Source of the DNA: Paraburkholderia hospita
Lineage (GTDB): Bacteria > Pseudomonadota > Gammaproteobacteria > Burkholderiales > Burkholderiaceae
Reading direction: 5' to 3'
Length of the DNA stretch: 64,000 nucleotides
Assembly (NCBI RefSeq): GCF_002902965.1
Contig: NZ_CP026108.1
Span: 124,001-188,000 of the forward strand
The number at the start of each line of letters is the position of its first letter. Position 1 is the first letter of the stretch. The notes beneath the pieces were generated by a model. That model had not been told where the DNA came from. It searched no databases and saw nothing but the letters and a program-made list of their open reading frames with translations. The translations under genes and the position numbers were made by a program. Of this stretch, positions 18,472 to 28,207 are shown in pieces.

Positions 18472-21261
18472 TTAGGCCGATAACCCACGGAACTTGACGA
18501 ACAGGTGTTCCGGCCCGGAGTTGGTCAGGTTGTTGCCCCGCACATACTCGATCGGCCGTGCCGGATCGAGTGCGATATCGCCAACCTTGCGGGCCAGAGC
18601 CTTCGTCGCGATCAGCGTCTCCAGCTTGGCGAGGGGCGCACCAAGGCATTTGTGCATGCCGTTACCAAAGCCCAAATGACCGTTGGAATCGCGGTCGATG
18701 TCGAACCTCTCGCCGTCGGTAAACTTGCGGCTGTCGCGGTTCGCAGCCGACAGCAGCAAGCGCACCACCGCGCCCTTGGGCAGATGGACGCCCGCGACCG
18801 TGGTCGCCTCGGTGGTGATGCGGCTCACGCGCTGGACGGTCCCACGATAGCGCGCCACCTCCTCGACGAAACGGTCAGCGTCGGCCGGGTTTTCGCGAAT
18901 CCGTCCCAGCAGATCCCGCTGTTCGGCGAACATGCGAAAAGCGTTGGCGACGAGGATAGTCGTCGTGTCGTGCCCGGCGATGAAGACGAAGGCGCACAAC
19001 TCCTTCGCTTCCTTTTCCGAAAGCAATCCGTCCTTCCACATGCGCGCGATATGCCCGCCGATCGACTGGCTGTCGGTGCGAGCGAGCCGCTCCATCGCTT
19101 CCTTCAGGTAAGCGAAGAAAGCCTGCGCGCTCTGCTCGTCGGTGCCGGTCCCCGGCGCATTGCGGGCGAGGCGCCCGAAGTAGCTGAAGGTCTCGTCCGA
19201 CCAGAACTTCATCTTCTCTTCATCCTCGTTCGGCACGTCGATCATCGTGGAGATCGTCGAGATGCTGAGCGGGATAGCGAAATCGTCGACGACATCGCCG
19301 CCGCCTTTGGCAATCATCGCGTCGAGCAGGTCCTCCGCCCTCTGCCCGATCTGCTCGATAAAGGGATCGAGCGCCAGCGGCAGGAAGGACGGCTGGACGA
19401 CCTTGCGCAAGCGCGAATGGTCGGGCGCATCGAACAGCGTCAGGAACGTCAGCGGTGGCGGGCTGACGACCTCGGAGGAAAACAGCTTGGGATTGCGAAT
19501 CGCCTGGTAGACATCGTCATAGCGCGACAGGAACCACACGTCCGACGTCGCCGACTGGCAACGCAGCACCGGCGCATGCTCGCGCATCCAGCGGTAGTGC
19601 TCGTAAGGGTCGCCTTGCGAGCCGTCATCGACCACCTTGAACGGCTCCAGCTCCTCGGGCCAGTCCAGTTCGTGTGAATAGGGCGGAAGGGTCTTGGCCG
19701 TGAATGGGCAAATCTGCGGCGCGCTCCGCGGCACGGGAGACGGGGGAGCGGGTGGCGCTGCAACCACGGGTGCCGTCTTGCCCAGCGTCATTCGCTCCAG
19801 CGCGCGGCTCATCGTGGCCTTGGAATGCAGTGCATGCAGTGCAATCACGTCCCGTGCCGCGTTCAGGTCGCCCAGTTCGAAGGCGGCGACAATGTCCCGG
19901 TGCTGTTGGACGATATCGCCGACGATCTCGATCTGGTCGGTCAGCGCGCGGGCGATGTAGTCCTGCACGGCCAGTTGCCGGTAAAGCGCGATCAGTTGGG
20001 CGTTACCGGAAGCTTCAATGGTGAACAGGTGGAAGGCATGGTTTGCCTCGATGTAGCGCGCAACGTCGGTAAAGCGCCGTCCGGACACAAACGGCGCCGT
20101 CGCCTCGGCGAGCCGGCGGAACATGATCAATTGCTCGCTCGACAGCCGGCCCATGGTCAGCTGAGCCGCCCCGAGTTCGAGGGCCATGCGCAAATCGAAG
20201 GCTTCATCCACATCGACAGGAGCCATGCGCTCCTCGCCTGTCTGAACGACCAGGCCGGTGCCGGCGAACTTCTCGTAATAGAAGTTGCGCGGCGTCAGCC
20301 CTTCGGACGAGAGAAAATTGCGCACCGCATCGACCATCGGCGGCGGGCCGCAAAGGTACACATCCGCATCCCCATTGTTGAGCTGGGAGGCGCTGATGTG
20401 GTGGGTCACATAGCCTTTGTTGGGGTGGGCACTGTCGGGGCTGGAGACGGTGCAGGCATAGGTGAAGTTCGGCAGGCGCTGCGCATAGGTTTCGAGCCGG
20501 TCGATGCCAACCAGATCTTCGTCGCTGTTCACACCAAAGATCATGTGGATCGGATACGGACTGCCGCCGTCCGCGACGATCTTGTCCAGCATCGACAGGA
20601 ACGGAGCGAGGCCCGTGCCACCCGCCAGAAACAGCACCGGCCGCTCGATGGGGCGCAGGTAGAAGCTTCCCAGCGGGCCACGAAACTCGATTTGGTCTCC
20701 TACTTTGGCGGATTCGCACAGCCAGCTCGACATCACCCCTTGACGCACATTGCGCACAAGGAAGGACAAACGCGGCGCGGACGGCCCCGAGCTGAAGGAG
20801 TAGGAGCGGGTCTGATCGGTTCCGGGCACCCGGATGTTGACATACTGCCCCGCAAGGAAGCTGAGATCCGCGCGGTTCTCCAACTCGACCGAGAAGGCGA
20901 TCGTGGTGTCCGAGGCTCGTTGGCAGGCGACGATCCGTCCTTGGTGGGAGGACGGGCCGGTCCCCGAGACATCGGAATTCGTGGCGAGCTTGATCACGCA
21001 GTCGGAACGTGGGCTCATCTGGCAGGTGAGAACCTTGCGGGCGCTCGCCTCTTCCGGGCTGAGCGCATCTTCCACGCAGTCGCCCAGAACGTATTCGCCG
21101 GACTCGCAGACCGCCTTGCAGGTGCCACACACACCATCACGGCAATCGAGTGGAATATTGATCTTGGCGCGAATGGCGGCATCGGTGACACGCTCGCCCT
21201 CCTTGCACTCGATGAAGCGGGTCACTCCGTCCTCAAAACGGAGGGTTATCTGATGGGCCAT
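18472..21261 (-). CDS. Self-sufficient monooxygenase fusion: 2Fe-2S ferredoxin, FAD/NAD reductase, FCD domain, cytochrome P450
   Basis: One intact 929-residue frame. Residues 1-95 are a plant-type 2Fe-2S ferredoxin (Cys40, 45, 48, 80). Residues 105-335 are a BenC-like FAD/NAD reductase (RSYSFSS at 152, AGGTGLAP at 213, CGPPPMV at 304). Residues 351-490 match the FCD ligand-binding domain of FadR-type GntR regulators, with Asn407, His411, His454 and His476 spaced like FCD metal ligands, but there is no winged helix. After a Pro/Ala linker, residues 518-929 are a P450: I-helix AGHDTT at 762, ExxR at 801-804, heme Cys872 in FGNGMHKCLG. Electrons would pass NAD(P)H to FAD to 2Fe-2S to heme inside one chain. 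Ribosome site AGGAGAC precedes ATG 21261. Confidence 0.92.
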   Translation of the reverse strand: MAHQITLRFEDGVTRFIECKEGERVTDAAIRAKINIPLDCRDGVCGTCKAVCESGEYVLGDCVEDALSPEEASARKVLTCQMSPRSDCVIKLATNSDVSGTGPSSHQGRIVACQRASDTTIAFSVELENRADLSFLAGQYVNIRVPGTDQTRSYSFSSGPSAPRLSFLVRNVRQGVMSSWLCESAKVGDQIEFRGPLGSFYLRPIERPVLFLAGGTGLAPFLSMLDKIVADGGSPYPIHMIFGVNSDEDLVGIDRLETYAQRLPNFTYACTVSSPDSAHPNKGYVTHHISASQLNNGDADVYLCGPPPMVDAVRNFLSSEGLTPRNFYYEKFAGTGLVVQTGEERMAPVDVDEAFDLRMALELGAAQLTMGRLSSEQLIMFRRLAEATAPFVSGRRFTDVARYIEANHAFHLFTIEASGNAQLIALYRQLAVQDYIARALTDQIEIVGDIVQQHRDIVAAFELGDLNAARDVIALHALHSKATMSRALERMTLGKTAPVVAAPPAPPSPVPRSAPQICPFTAKTLPPYSHELDWPEELEPFKVVDDGSQGDPYEHYRWMREHAPVLRCQSATSDVWFLSRYDDVYQAIRNPKLFSSEVVSPPPLTFLTLFDAPDHSRLRKVVQPSFLPLALDPFIEQIGQRAEDLLDAMIAKGGGDVVDDFAIPLSISTISTMIDVPNEDEEKMKFWSDETFSYFGRLARNAPGTGTDEQSAQAFFAYLKEAMERLARTDSQSIGGHIARMWKDGLLSEKEAKELCAFVFIAGHDTTTILVANAFRMFAEQRDLLGRIRENPADADRFVEEVARYRGTVQRVSRITTEATTVAGVHLPKGAVVRLLLSAANRDSRKFTDGERFDIDRDSNGHLGFGNGMHKCLGAPLAKLETLIATKALARKVGDIALDPARPIEYVRGNNLTNSGPEHLFVKFRGLSA

Positions 21262-21977
21262 GGCGGTGTCTCCTCTAGAGCCGCCCGACCATTCCGCTGC
21301 GCTGGCGGTTTGCTCGGGCGGGGCGGCGTGCGAGGTAACCTTGTTTCTCGCAAGCGCCCGGTGGGTTTAATGCCGCCAATTTAGAGCCTGAGCCGCGTTC
21401 CCCTCAACGGACAGAGACGACGTTCACCCGGACAAAACGTGCATCGTGATGGATGCGGGATGACCGGAGTAATCCGGACCTCATTCGCCGACCGCGTCCG
21501 GAAAATACCCATTGATCGCATTAATTCCGCCGCGCTTCGGAGCGGGATGATCGCCACTGCACTGTTCGCTGCGTGCGCCTATTGGCCGATTCGGGCTACG
21601 TCACAGCGTGATGCATTTCGAAGGCGCGCTAATCGATGGCGCGACGCCAACGGTGCTGTTGATCGTCTCGAGGCACGAAGAAGGCAGTTTGCGTCAGCTT
21701 ACGTCGAGTGCCCTGGCAGTTGAGACACATGTCAACCATTCGAACCTTCAACCCACGAATGTCGGGTTTGGGGAAAGGTAGAGGACCGCTTCGGGTCGGG
21801 AGTACGCACTGCCGACTGGCCGCTTCCGGGCCGGCTCAATTCCAGTGACCGCTTCCGAGCGATGACTTTGGGGAGCGGACTGACGCAGCCCGACCCCAAG
21901 CGGTCATCGAAGATACGTGAAAGCGGCCATTCGGGTAATTGAAAACACGCACGCCTGTTGCATACATTCACAGATGC
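21262..21977. other. Upstream region of the P450 fusion and gene-free DNA
   Basis: It probably holds the promoter of the P450 fusion close to 21262-21400, but no clear -35/-10 pair or operator stands out. Open frames here (for example 21439-21723) lack ribosome sites and family features. The rest, rich in ccgcttcgggtcgg-like pieces, resembles eroded intergenic DNA. Confidence 0.45.
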
Positions 21978-22340
21978 TTAGGGCTTGGCAGGGTACAACT
22001 CACCGTCATCGCCCTGAACCTTCGCGCGCATTGCCCGAGCGATATCTTCAAGCTTATGAACGGCTTCGTCCGTCGGATCTTTTGTATAGAGCTCGCCCAG
22101 CTTCGCGTTGTACCAAAGCGGAAACGTTGTGCCTCGGATCGTTATCAGAAAGTCCGTCGGTCCGTTTTCCGGATCGCTCATCACTTGCGCGTCGGCCTTG
22201 ATGTATGCCTTCCACTGCTCGAGCGTGATTCTCTCGCCTGCCGTATCGGCCCAGAATTCCTTCCGTGTGATGTGAACGTCGTAACCAGCCCAGGCAAGGT
22301 CGCTGCTTAGGAAAGCAAGCATCGCAACGATAAGGCGCAT
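21978..22340 (-). CDS. Small exported hypothetical protein
   Basis: This 120-residue protein starts at ATG 22340 with a clear signal peptide (MRLIVAMLAFLSSDLAWA, cleavage before GYDV). The mature part has a recognisable rhythm (ITLEQWKAYIKADAQV, then FLITIRGTTFPLWYNAKLGELYTK) that suggests a small compact periplasmic domain. I do not recognise the family. It stands alone between gene-free DNA and the IS6 element, and its codon use is normal for the window. Confidence 0.7.
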   Translation of the reverse strand: MRLIVAMLAFLSSDLAWAGYDVHITRKEFWADTAGERITLEQWKAYIKADAQVMSDPENGPTDFLITIRGTTFPLWYNAKLGELYTKDPTDEAVHKLEDIARAMRAKVQGDDGELYPAKP

Positions 22341-22805
22341 TTTTCCACTGTCTTCTGATCTAGGAATGTCCGCATTGTCAACGATCTTCGGCAGCCCGTC
22401 GACCGTCCCTTCCTGGCCGATTGGGTGAGGTCGCCACCGGCCGCTTACCGGCACTCCAGTTCGCAAAACCTGAATTTGGCTGACTGACCGGTTCGGAGAA
22501 AGTTATCCGACCGGTGTGGGTCGTCAAGCGCCTCTCACCCTCTCTCAACAAAGCCTCATCGGCACGTTGCCGGGTGCCAACTGCGCCGCGCGGCAGTCCT
22601 TCGATTTCCGCGTTTCCCGGCAGTCCAGTCAATTCCGTGCTTTCGAGTCTAGCTAACTGCGCGCTAGTCCAACGAATTCCGTTTCCCGACAGTGGCTGTG
22701 GCAGTTCGGCTCACGATCGCCCCGAATACTGTATAAATATAAGGGCTATCCACTTAGCGCCAAAATTCCACGCTGTGAAATTCAGCCCTCACGGGGAGAT
22801 TTTCG
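22341..22805. other. Gene-free stretch left of the IS6 element
   Basis: No supported gene. A possible promoter for the exported protein lies near 22345-22420. The remaining sequence contains short imperfect repeats of ctaactg / ccgaca type but no family-level signal. Confidence 0.4.
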
Positions 22806-23622
22806 GGTACTGTCGCGATAAGGTTTTCAGCGCGAACACGGTCGATACGATAAGGAATGCTTATGCAACCAACGAATAGAAGCGGTCGGCCCGAGTCTGA
22901 CCAATCGCACAGTCTTCTATTTGTTCCTTGGCGATCATGTGCATCGTTTCAATGCCGGCGAGCAGAATCCGCGCGCAGCGGAAAGATTTGAAACCCAGCA
23001 TCGGCCGCGTGCGGCGCTTGATTGCCCGGTGATCCTGCTCAATGATGTTGTTCAGATACTTGTTCTGGCGAATTTTGATAGGTGTTTCACGACCGGCGTT
23101 GATGGCTTCGAGGGCGGCCAGATTGGCCCCGCTTTTGTCGATCGTGACAGTCTCGGGTTCTCCGTTGCGCGCGATCGATTTCTCGAAATAGCGCTGCGCG
23201 GCAGCCTTGTCACGATGGGCTCGCAGCAGGAAATCGATTGTCTTGCCCGCCTTGTCCACGGCGCGGTACAAATACCTCCATTGCCCTTTGACCTTGATGT
23301 ACGTTTCGTCCATGCGCCAGCTCTTGCCCACCGGCCGTTTGCGACGGCGGAACGCCTTCTCCAGCACCGGTAGCAGTTTGATGGCCCAGCGGTGTACGGT
23401 CGAGTGATCGACCAAGACACCGCGCTCAGCCATCATTTCTTCAAGGTGTCGGAGACTCAACGGGTAGGCCACGTACCACCGGACGCACGTCAGGATCACA
23501 TCGAGGGGATAATGCAGGCGTTTGAGCACTCGGGCCACCGCCGGATTCAACGTCGTCATCGAGCTTCAAGTCGTTCATTTCGTTCCGCACATCATAGCCG
23601 ACTGCGTTAGTGCGACAGAACC
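22806..23622 (-). mobile_element. IS6-family insertion sequence (IS26-like organisation)
   Basis: The 817-bp element has a single transposase. The left end reads GGTACTGTCGCGATAAGG and the complement of the right end reads GGTTCTGTCGCACTAACG, a typical IS6-family inverted repeat. The 8-bp flanks (gattttcg and gatgcggt) differ, which fits insertion followed by replicative cointegrate rearrangement, common in this family. The adjacent DNA on either side may therefore have been brought together by IS activity. Confidence 0.85.
22861..23559 (-). CDS. IS6-family transposase
   Basis: This 232-residue DDE transposase has an N-terminal HTH (LRHLEEMMAERGVLVDHSTVHRW), then the catalytic residues: Asp in WRMDETYIKVKG, Asp in VTIDKSGAN and Glu in NNIIEQDHRAIKRR. 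The YLYRAVDKAGKTIDFLL and TRPMLGFKSF stretches are family hallmarks. It is full length for IS6 and has no internal stops. Confidence 0.93.
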   Translation of the reverse strand: MTTLNPAVARVLKRLHYPLDVILTCVRWYVAYPLSLRHLEEMMAERGVLVDHSTVHRWAIKLLPVLEKAFRRRKRPVGKSWRMDETYIKVKGQWRYLYRAVDKAGKTIDFLLRAHRDKAAAQRYFEKSIARNGEPETVTIDKSGANLAALEAINAGRETPIKIRQNKYLNNIIEQDHRAIKRRTRPMLGFKSFRCARILLAGIETMHMIAKEQIEDCAIGQTRADRFYSLVA

Positions 23623-23882
23623 GATGCGGTTGCAGGTTTGCGAGGTCATGCCCAGGCTCCGGGACGGATGGGGAGGTTCCAGTCTATCGCCGGCGCGGCG
23701 CGCGCAAGAGAAATACTTCTGCGCTCATTGCCGCGCCGTAAAGTTTCCGCGCCCCGGCGCCGATAAACAATCTCGTAGGACAGCAAGGCGCCCTGTTCGA
23801 TGCGCCGTCGAAGCGTGCCCGCGCAGTGGGACTTTTCCAACCGGAAGGTGCACTAGCAAATAACCAGATAACCGAGAGAAAG

Positions 23883-25791
23883 ATGGAGAATCCGGCTGCT
23901 CACCGCTCGCCCAGATTGCGAGCAGCCTCACTGTCATCGAGCATCGCCGCAGGGCTCGCTGATGTCTGGCACCTGCTGCTTGCGCTCATGGTCACCACGG
24001 TGACCTGCCTCGCCAGCGGAGCGTTGAAAACGATGGCGGGCGAAATCGCGCCGATATGGCTGACCAATGCGGTCCTGTTGTCACAGCTGATGGCCGCATC
24101 GCGACGGCAACGATACTGGGTCTTCGCTGGCGGGGTCCTCGGGAATCTCGCTGCCAATCTCTACGTGGGCGAAAGCCTCGCGGTATCCGCTTCGTATTCG
24201 TCGGCCGACATCGTCGAAGTCCTGATTGCGTTTGCTTTCGCACCGCGCGTCTCGACCGTCTCCGAGCTGGTTCGACTGAAACCACTGGTGCGATTCGTGA
24301 CGGGCGGCGTGCTGCTTGCGCCTGCCGTTTCCGGGGTACTGGCGACAGTGCTGCTGCGCGGGGAACTGGATGGGCATCTGCTGCTCAACCTCGCCAACTG
24401 GTTTATTTCGGATGCGCTAAGCCTTGCCATCTTCACGCCCGCCGCCCTGGTGTTCTGGACCGGCGAGGTGGCGCAGCTCCTGCGTACTGACCAACTCCGG
24501 AAGACCACGTTCCTGTTGCTGCTGGTTTGCATTGTCACGACAGGTGTATTTGGTCAAAGCCGGTTTCCGCTTCTGTACTGGGCGCTGCCGCCCATCGTGC
24601 TGCTGGCGTTTCAGGCGGACTTCGCGGGCGTGATGGTGGGGCTGCTGCTGTGTCTCGCCATCGCCGTGTCGTTCACGATGCGCGGGTCCGGACCGCTCTG
24701 GGTCTTTCCCTACGAAACCATGCAAGGCCGCATTTTTGGCCTTCAGCTATTTCTGGTGGCCGCCCTGGGTATTGCCTTGCCCATCACCGCCACCCAGGCG
24801 CTACGCAACCGCCTGTTCAGGATGCTGCGCGATGGTGAGCGGCGATACCGGGTCCTCGCGGAAAACGCGACCGATATCGTCATGAGTCTGGGGCTGGACG
24901 GCCGGCTCACATACGTGTCGCCGCGCATTACCGCATGGCTGGGCCACTCGCCTGACCAGCTCATTGGTACATGTCTGTCCGACCTGGCGGTGTGCGACGA
25001 CCGTGGTGCTCTCGCGGCGGCCATCGAAAGAGTGGCGTCGGGCGAACCCGAAGCTTCCCAGGCCAGTCGCCTCCTGCACAGGAACGGTGGTGCCGTCTGG
25101 ATGGAGGCGCACCTGCGCTGCGTCATCGACCCGTTCTCAGGCAAACCGGACTCCCTGACTGCCACCGTCCGCAACATTACTGAACAAAAGCTGGCTGCCC
25201 AGCGGGCCGCCGACGAGCGCGCGGTGTTGCAGGGGCGCCTTCCGCGACGGGCTGACGGGGCTCTTCAACCGGCGTCATTTTGACCGCGAGCTGGGACGTC
25301 ACTGGCAACAGACGTCGCGGGCCGACAAGCGGGGGACTCTCGCGGTCATCATGGCCGACGTGGACGCCTACAAGAGCTATAACGATTGCTATGGTCACCA
25401 GCGAGGTGACGAGTGCCTGCGCACGGTTGCGGCAGCAATTTCATCTGCCGCTTCGCGCTTGACTGATACGGTAGCCCGATACGGCGGAGAAGAGTTCGCG
25501 CTCATCCTGCCGGATACTGACATCGAGGGCGCAATGATTGTGGCCGAACGAATCAGAACGGCTGTCGAGTGCCTAGGCATTCCACATGAGGCGAGCAGTT
25601 CGGGCATCGTCACGATTAGCGTCGGTGTCGCCGCAACGCAGACCGCGCAGGACAGCGACCCCGCGATGCTCGTCGGGGCGGCCGACCGCGCACTGTATGC
25701 CGCCAAACGGCAAGGCAGGAACTGCATATGCGTTGCAGACCTCGATGAGGCGGAGCCGACAGAGTCCGAATTGCTCGTGAAACGAGGCTAA
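23883..25791 (+). pseudogene. MASE1-PAS-GGDEF diguanylate cyclase, frameshifted
   Basis: The first frame encodes a MASE1 membrane sensor (about eight hydrophobic helices, residues 20-300), then a PAS domain (RYRVLAENATDIVMSLGLDG to VRNITEQKL). The GGDEF domain continues in the next frame: FRDGLTGLFNRRHFDREL, then the active loop ARYGGEEFALILP. One extra G in the GGGG run at 25232-25235 separates the two; removing it gives a single 636-codon ORF. The start is probably ATG 23883 (MENPAAHR). The intact protein would make cyclic di-GMP at the inner membrane. As read, it stops inside the linker and lacks the catalytic domain, unless the G run is a sequencing error or slips in translation. Confidence 0.85.
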
Positions 25792-26025
25792 TCGCCGTCG
25801 ACCGCAAACGGCACAGCGGTCAACATCTCCGCTACCGCAGCCGGATGCAACCAGCAGCCCCTTCTTTGCAGCCCACTAACGCATGCGAGGCTCACGCACC
25901 GACACCGCATGACGTACTGCGCGGCCTACGCCGTTTATGCTTGTCATGCTGCCGTTCAAAACGACACGAGCCTGGCGGGACTGTGGGTCGGCCCAGTCCG
26001 CGAAGCCCCGTTATCTACCTGTGCT

Positions 26026-26344
26026 CTAGTGACCGCTGTCGGCGTGGCATTGCGGCAGATGACCACCCGGAGCCCGTCCAGAGCGGGCTAAACTCCCACT
26101 TGCACGGGGGCTTTCGGATACTCCGCATACCCAGAGTGCTGTTTTCCATTTTGTCGGGCATCGCAACCCGGCTCGAGACCGGCCTCTCTCCGTGGTAGGT
26201 CGTGCCGGCAGTCGCCGCGCCATGCGCGTTGCCTCCAGCACGCCCACCATTGCCATTCCCATGGGCCTCGCAGCGTTGCTTTCGACCCTTGATTCCCGCC
26301 AATACGCCACCTATTGTGGAAAGTGCCATAACGGCACGAAACAT
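26026..26344 (-). pseudogene. Decayed copy of the Gly-rich exported protein at 56001-56324
   Basis: The region aligns with the intact gene at 56001-56324 over most of its length. The shared peptide GGNAHGAATAG is followed by YHG and PVSS, and the C terminus keeps CHADSGH against CNADSGH. The N-terminal part reads in one frame and the end in another. About two bases are missing near 26130, in the place of the intact SGYGGVSDS codons. The signal peptide is also poor. This is a remnant of a paralogue. Confidence 0.7.
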
Positions 26345-26356
26345 AAGGAGTGCATC

Positions 26357-26515
26357 ATGCCATCGCCCAGAAAGGCCTCGCCTGCTCACGGGGCTGAAGC
26401 TGAGATGTCGAGCAAGAAGAAGGTAGCTTCGCCGGCGAAGGCCGCCGGAAAGGCGCAGGGCGAGAAAAGCCCCCAAATGACCAAGCAGCGCCCCAAGAAC
26501 AAGTCGAAAGCCTGA
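26357..26515 (+). CDS. Small basic Lys/Ala/Pro-rich protein
   Basis: This 52-residue protein is almost all Lys, Ala, Ser, Pro and Gln (SSKKKVASPAKAAGKAQGEK in the middle). A strong ribosome site, AAGGAG, lies eight bases before ATG 26357, and a perfect hairpin terminator follows within five bases of the stop, so it is a genuine short transcription unit. The composition resembles the basic tails of histone-like proteins, for example the N terminus of the HU-like protein at 44507. Nucleic-acid binding is a plausible inference; no domain is visible. Confidence 0.75.
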   Translation: MPSPRKASPAHGAEAEMSSKKKVASPAKAAGKAQGEKSPQMTKQRPKNKSKA

Positions 26516-26519
26516 AACG

Positions 26520-26545
26520 GAAACGCCCCAGAAACGGGGCGTTTC
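26520..26545 (+). terminator. Rho-independent-type hairpin after the small basic gene
   Basis: GAAACGCCCC is paired with GGGGCGTTTC around a short AGAAAC-containing loop, five bases after the stop codon. The stem is perfect and GC-rich; the U-tract is short (the final TTTC plus TATT). Confidence 0.75.
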
Positions 26546-27330
26546 TATTAGCTGGCGAAGCATCGGCTCGACCGATATAGCGAGCGGGCGCTTATCGCAC
26601 TTGTCATTCGCACCCAGCCAATGCAACCACTACGTACCGCTGCTTTGAGTATGACGACGCGGCCTTCAGGGCCCGTGTCGCCTCTCCGCGACCCCGGCAG
26701 TCCCACCCTTTCCTTTAACTGGTCGCCTCACTGACGATTGCGCCTTAATTGCGCTTTTGCAGCCAGCGCGGGAACTCACTTCCGACACCGGTTAGTTACC
26801 CCGTCCGACGGGTGCGGGGGTGATGTGCTTCGGATGGGCCATTCGGCGGCAGCGATACAAGTCTCAAGCTGTCTACGCGGTGTCAGAGGACGACGCACCA
26901 CTGCTGATGTACTCCCGGAACGAACTACACAGCAGCGCGTCTATCTGCGCCTCTTTAAGGTCGATGCCGCAGACACTGCGTAGGATTTCGACGGTCGCCA
27001 TGACGGCATCGATAACTTGTGTGGCATCGGGCTTCAGCGTATTCATGCTTCGGCTATCGGCAACGACAAAGCGGACTTGAGGCTTTGTGCGAAAAAAGCC
27101 GGAAATCGGCCTGACAATAGTCAGGACGATTGACGCCGCGTTGAGCCAGTGAAAAGACTGAGGGGAGCTCCGCCTACGGCTCCGAGACCCGTCGTCGGTT
27201 CGGGTTCCTGGACTGTATTGACGGCGACGTACGTGGCCCACTGTCGGGCACCGGTCGCCCTTGCTGACGCGGGGCGCCCGGGCTCCGCCAAGTTGCGCAC
27301 ACGTGGTGTCCTTACTCCACAGCTCCTTGC
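26546..27330. other. Largely gene-free stretch
   Basis: Only one weak candidate is visible: a 57-residue minus-strand frame at 26873-27046 (MNTLKPDATQVIDAVMATVE, then a helical tail) with a plausible helical composition but no clear ribosome site. The rest shows no supported gene or RNA. Confidence 0.35.
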
Positions 27331-27461
27331 CAACGCATGATGACCAGGTGCAGGTAAGAATGCAGGATGGCAGCTACCGGAATTTCAACTACTCGACGCA
27401 GCCGCCGGTCCAGGTCGGTGAGCGCGTCCGTGTCTCGGGCGACTCCCTGAGCGCGTCGTAA
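27330..27461 (+). pseudogene. C-terminal fragment of an outer-membrane glycine-zipper type lipoprotein
   Basis: The frame ends in QVQVRMQDGSYRNFNYSTQP and VQVGERVRVSGDSLSAS, which resembles the C terminus of YcfJ/SlyB-type outer membrane lipoproteins. The signal peptide, lipobox and glycine zipper are absent upstream, where the sequence is unrelated. It is therefore a truncated remnant. The family assignment is an inference from the tail only. Confidence 0.5.
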
Positions 27462-27613
27462 TCATGGTCAGAACGGGCAGTGCCCCACAGCGGGTTACTG
27501 CCGGTTACAGAATTGACATTTCAGCCGCATCTGCGTCCGCGCGCCACCCCTAAAATCCGCGTCGTTCGCAATTGTCTGGCACCCGCCAGAAGTGTGCAGG
27601 ACAGGAGAACTCC

Positions 27614-27895
27614 ATGAAGCGCGTTATGCTTTTTCTGGCAGTGGGAATTTCCGCTGCGTGCGCATCCAGCGCGGCGCTCGCTCACGCGGACATCGGAGTT
27701 TATCTGGGTGTGCCAGGACCAGTCTATGTCGCACCCCCTCCTGTCGTGTATGAGGCGCCGCCAGTGGTCTACGCGGCAGCCCCGGTCTACGGCTACGGCT
27801 ACCGCTACGAAGGGGACTATGGCGACGAGCGACGGTGGCATGACCACGGACTCCACCGTGGATGGGAGCATCATCACCACGGCGAAGACGACTGA
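27614..27895 (+). CDS. Exported Pro/Tyr/His-rich protein (PXPV type)
   Basis: This 93-residue protein has a signal peptide (MKRVMLFLAVGISAACASSA, cleaved near ALA-HAD), a central Pro-Val-Tyr-rich region (GPVYVAPPPVVYEAPPVVYA) and a His-rich C terminus (WHDHGLHRGWEHHHHGEDD) that could bind metal ions. AGGAGA at 27603 sets the start at 27614. It is related to the 135-residue protein at 45706: both share an LAH-(A/V)-D-(I/V)-GV start of the mature chain and a VPG- or IPG-VYAP-type motif. It is envelope-associated, with function unknown. Confidence 0.85.
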   Translation: MKRVMLFLAVGISAACASSAALAHADIGVYLGVPGPVYVAPPPVVYEAPPVVYAAAPVYGYGYRYEGDYGDERRWHDHGLHRGWEHHHHGEDD

Positions 27896-28207
27896 TTTAG
27901 CGAAGCCTGCTCCAGATAGCGTCTGAATGCTCGCGGACGGGATTCGATGCGCACCCACATTGCCGCTCATCCTGTCAGCGCAATCTCAAGCCCATTCCCA
28001 ATCCGGCGCCCCTTGATATGCGTTCGGCGCCGTTGACACAGGAAGTCACCTGCTGCCGTGTTTCGCCTGCAATCTCTGCAAAAAACCGATTTCGCCCTGC
28101 TCGGCGTTGATGATGTCTTTGGCCAACCGCTTCAGCTCGGAAGGTCAAGCGGGCGCAACGCACCTGTTTTCGCTGTCTGTCGCTGCACGCAAGCGGATAC
28201 CAAAAAG
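27896..28207. other. Intergenic region between convergent genes
   Basis: Between the PXPV gene and the converging PAP2 gene I see no supported coding frame, hairpin terminator or RNA. Confidence 0.4.

Noticed and set aside
18505..21384. Long plus-strand open frames (18505-19677 and 19825-21384) opposite the P450 fusion
   Set aside because: They are shadows of a high-GC gene: Arg/His/Gln-rich, no motif, no ribosome site, while the minus strand carries recognisable catalytic residues throughout.
26015..26626. 203-codon minus-strand ORF covering the decayed Gly-rich gene and the small basic gene
   Set aside because: Only its part below 26344 has homology (to 56001-56324), and that is frameshifted. 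The upper part is antisense to a well-supported plus-strand gene.
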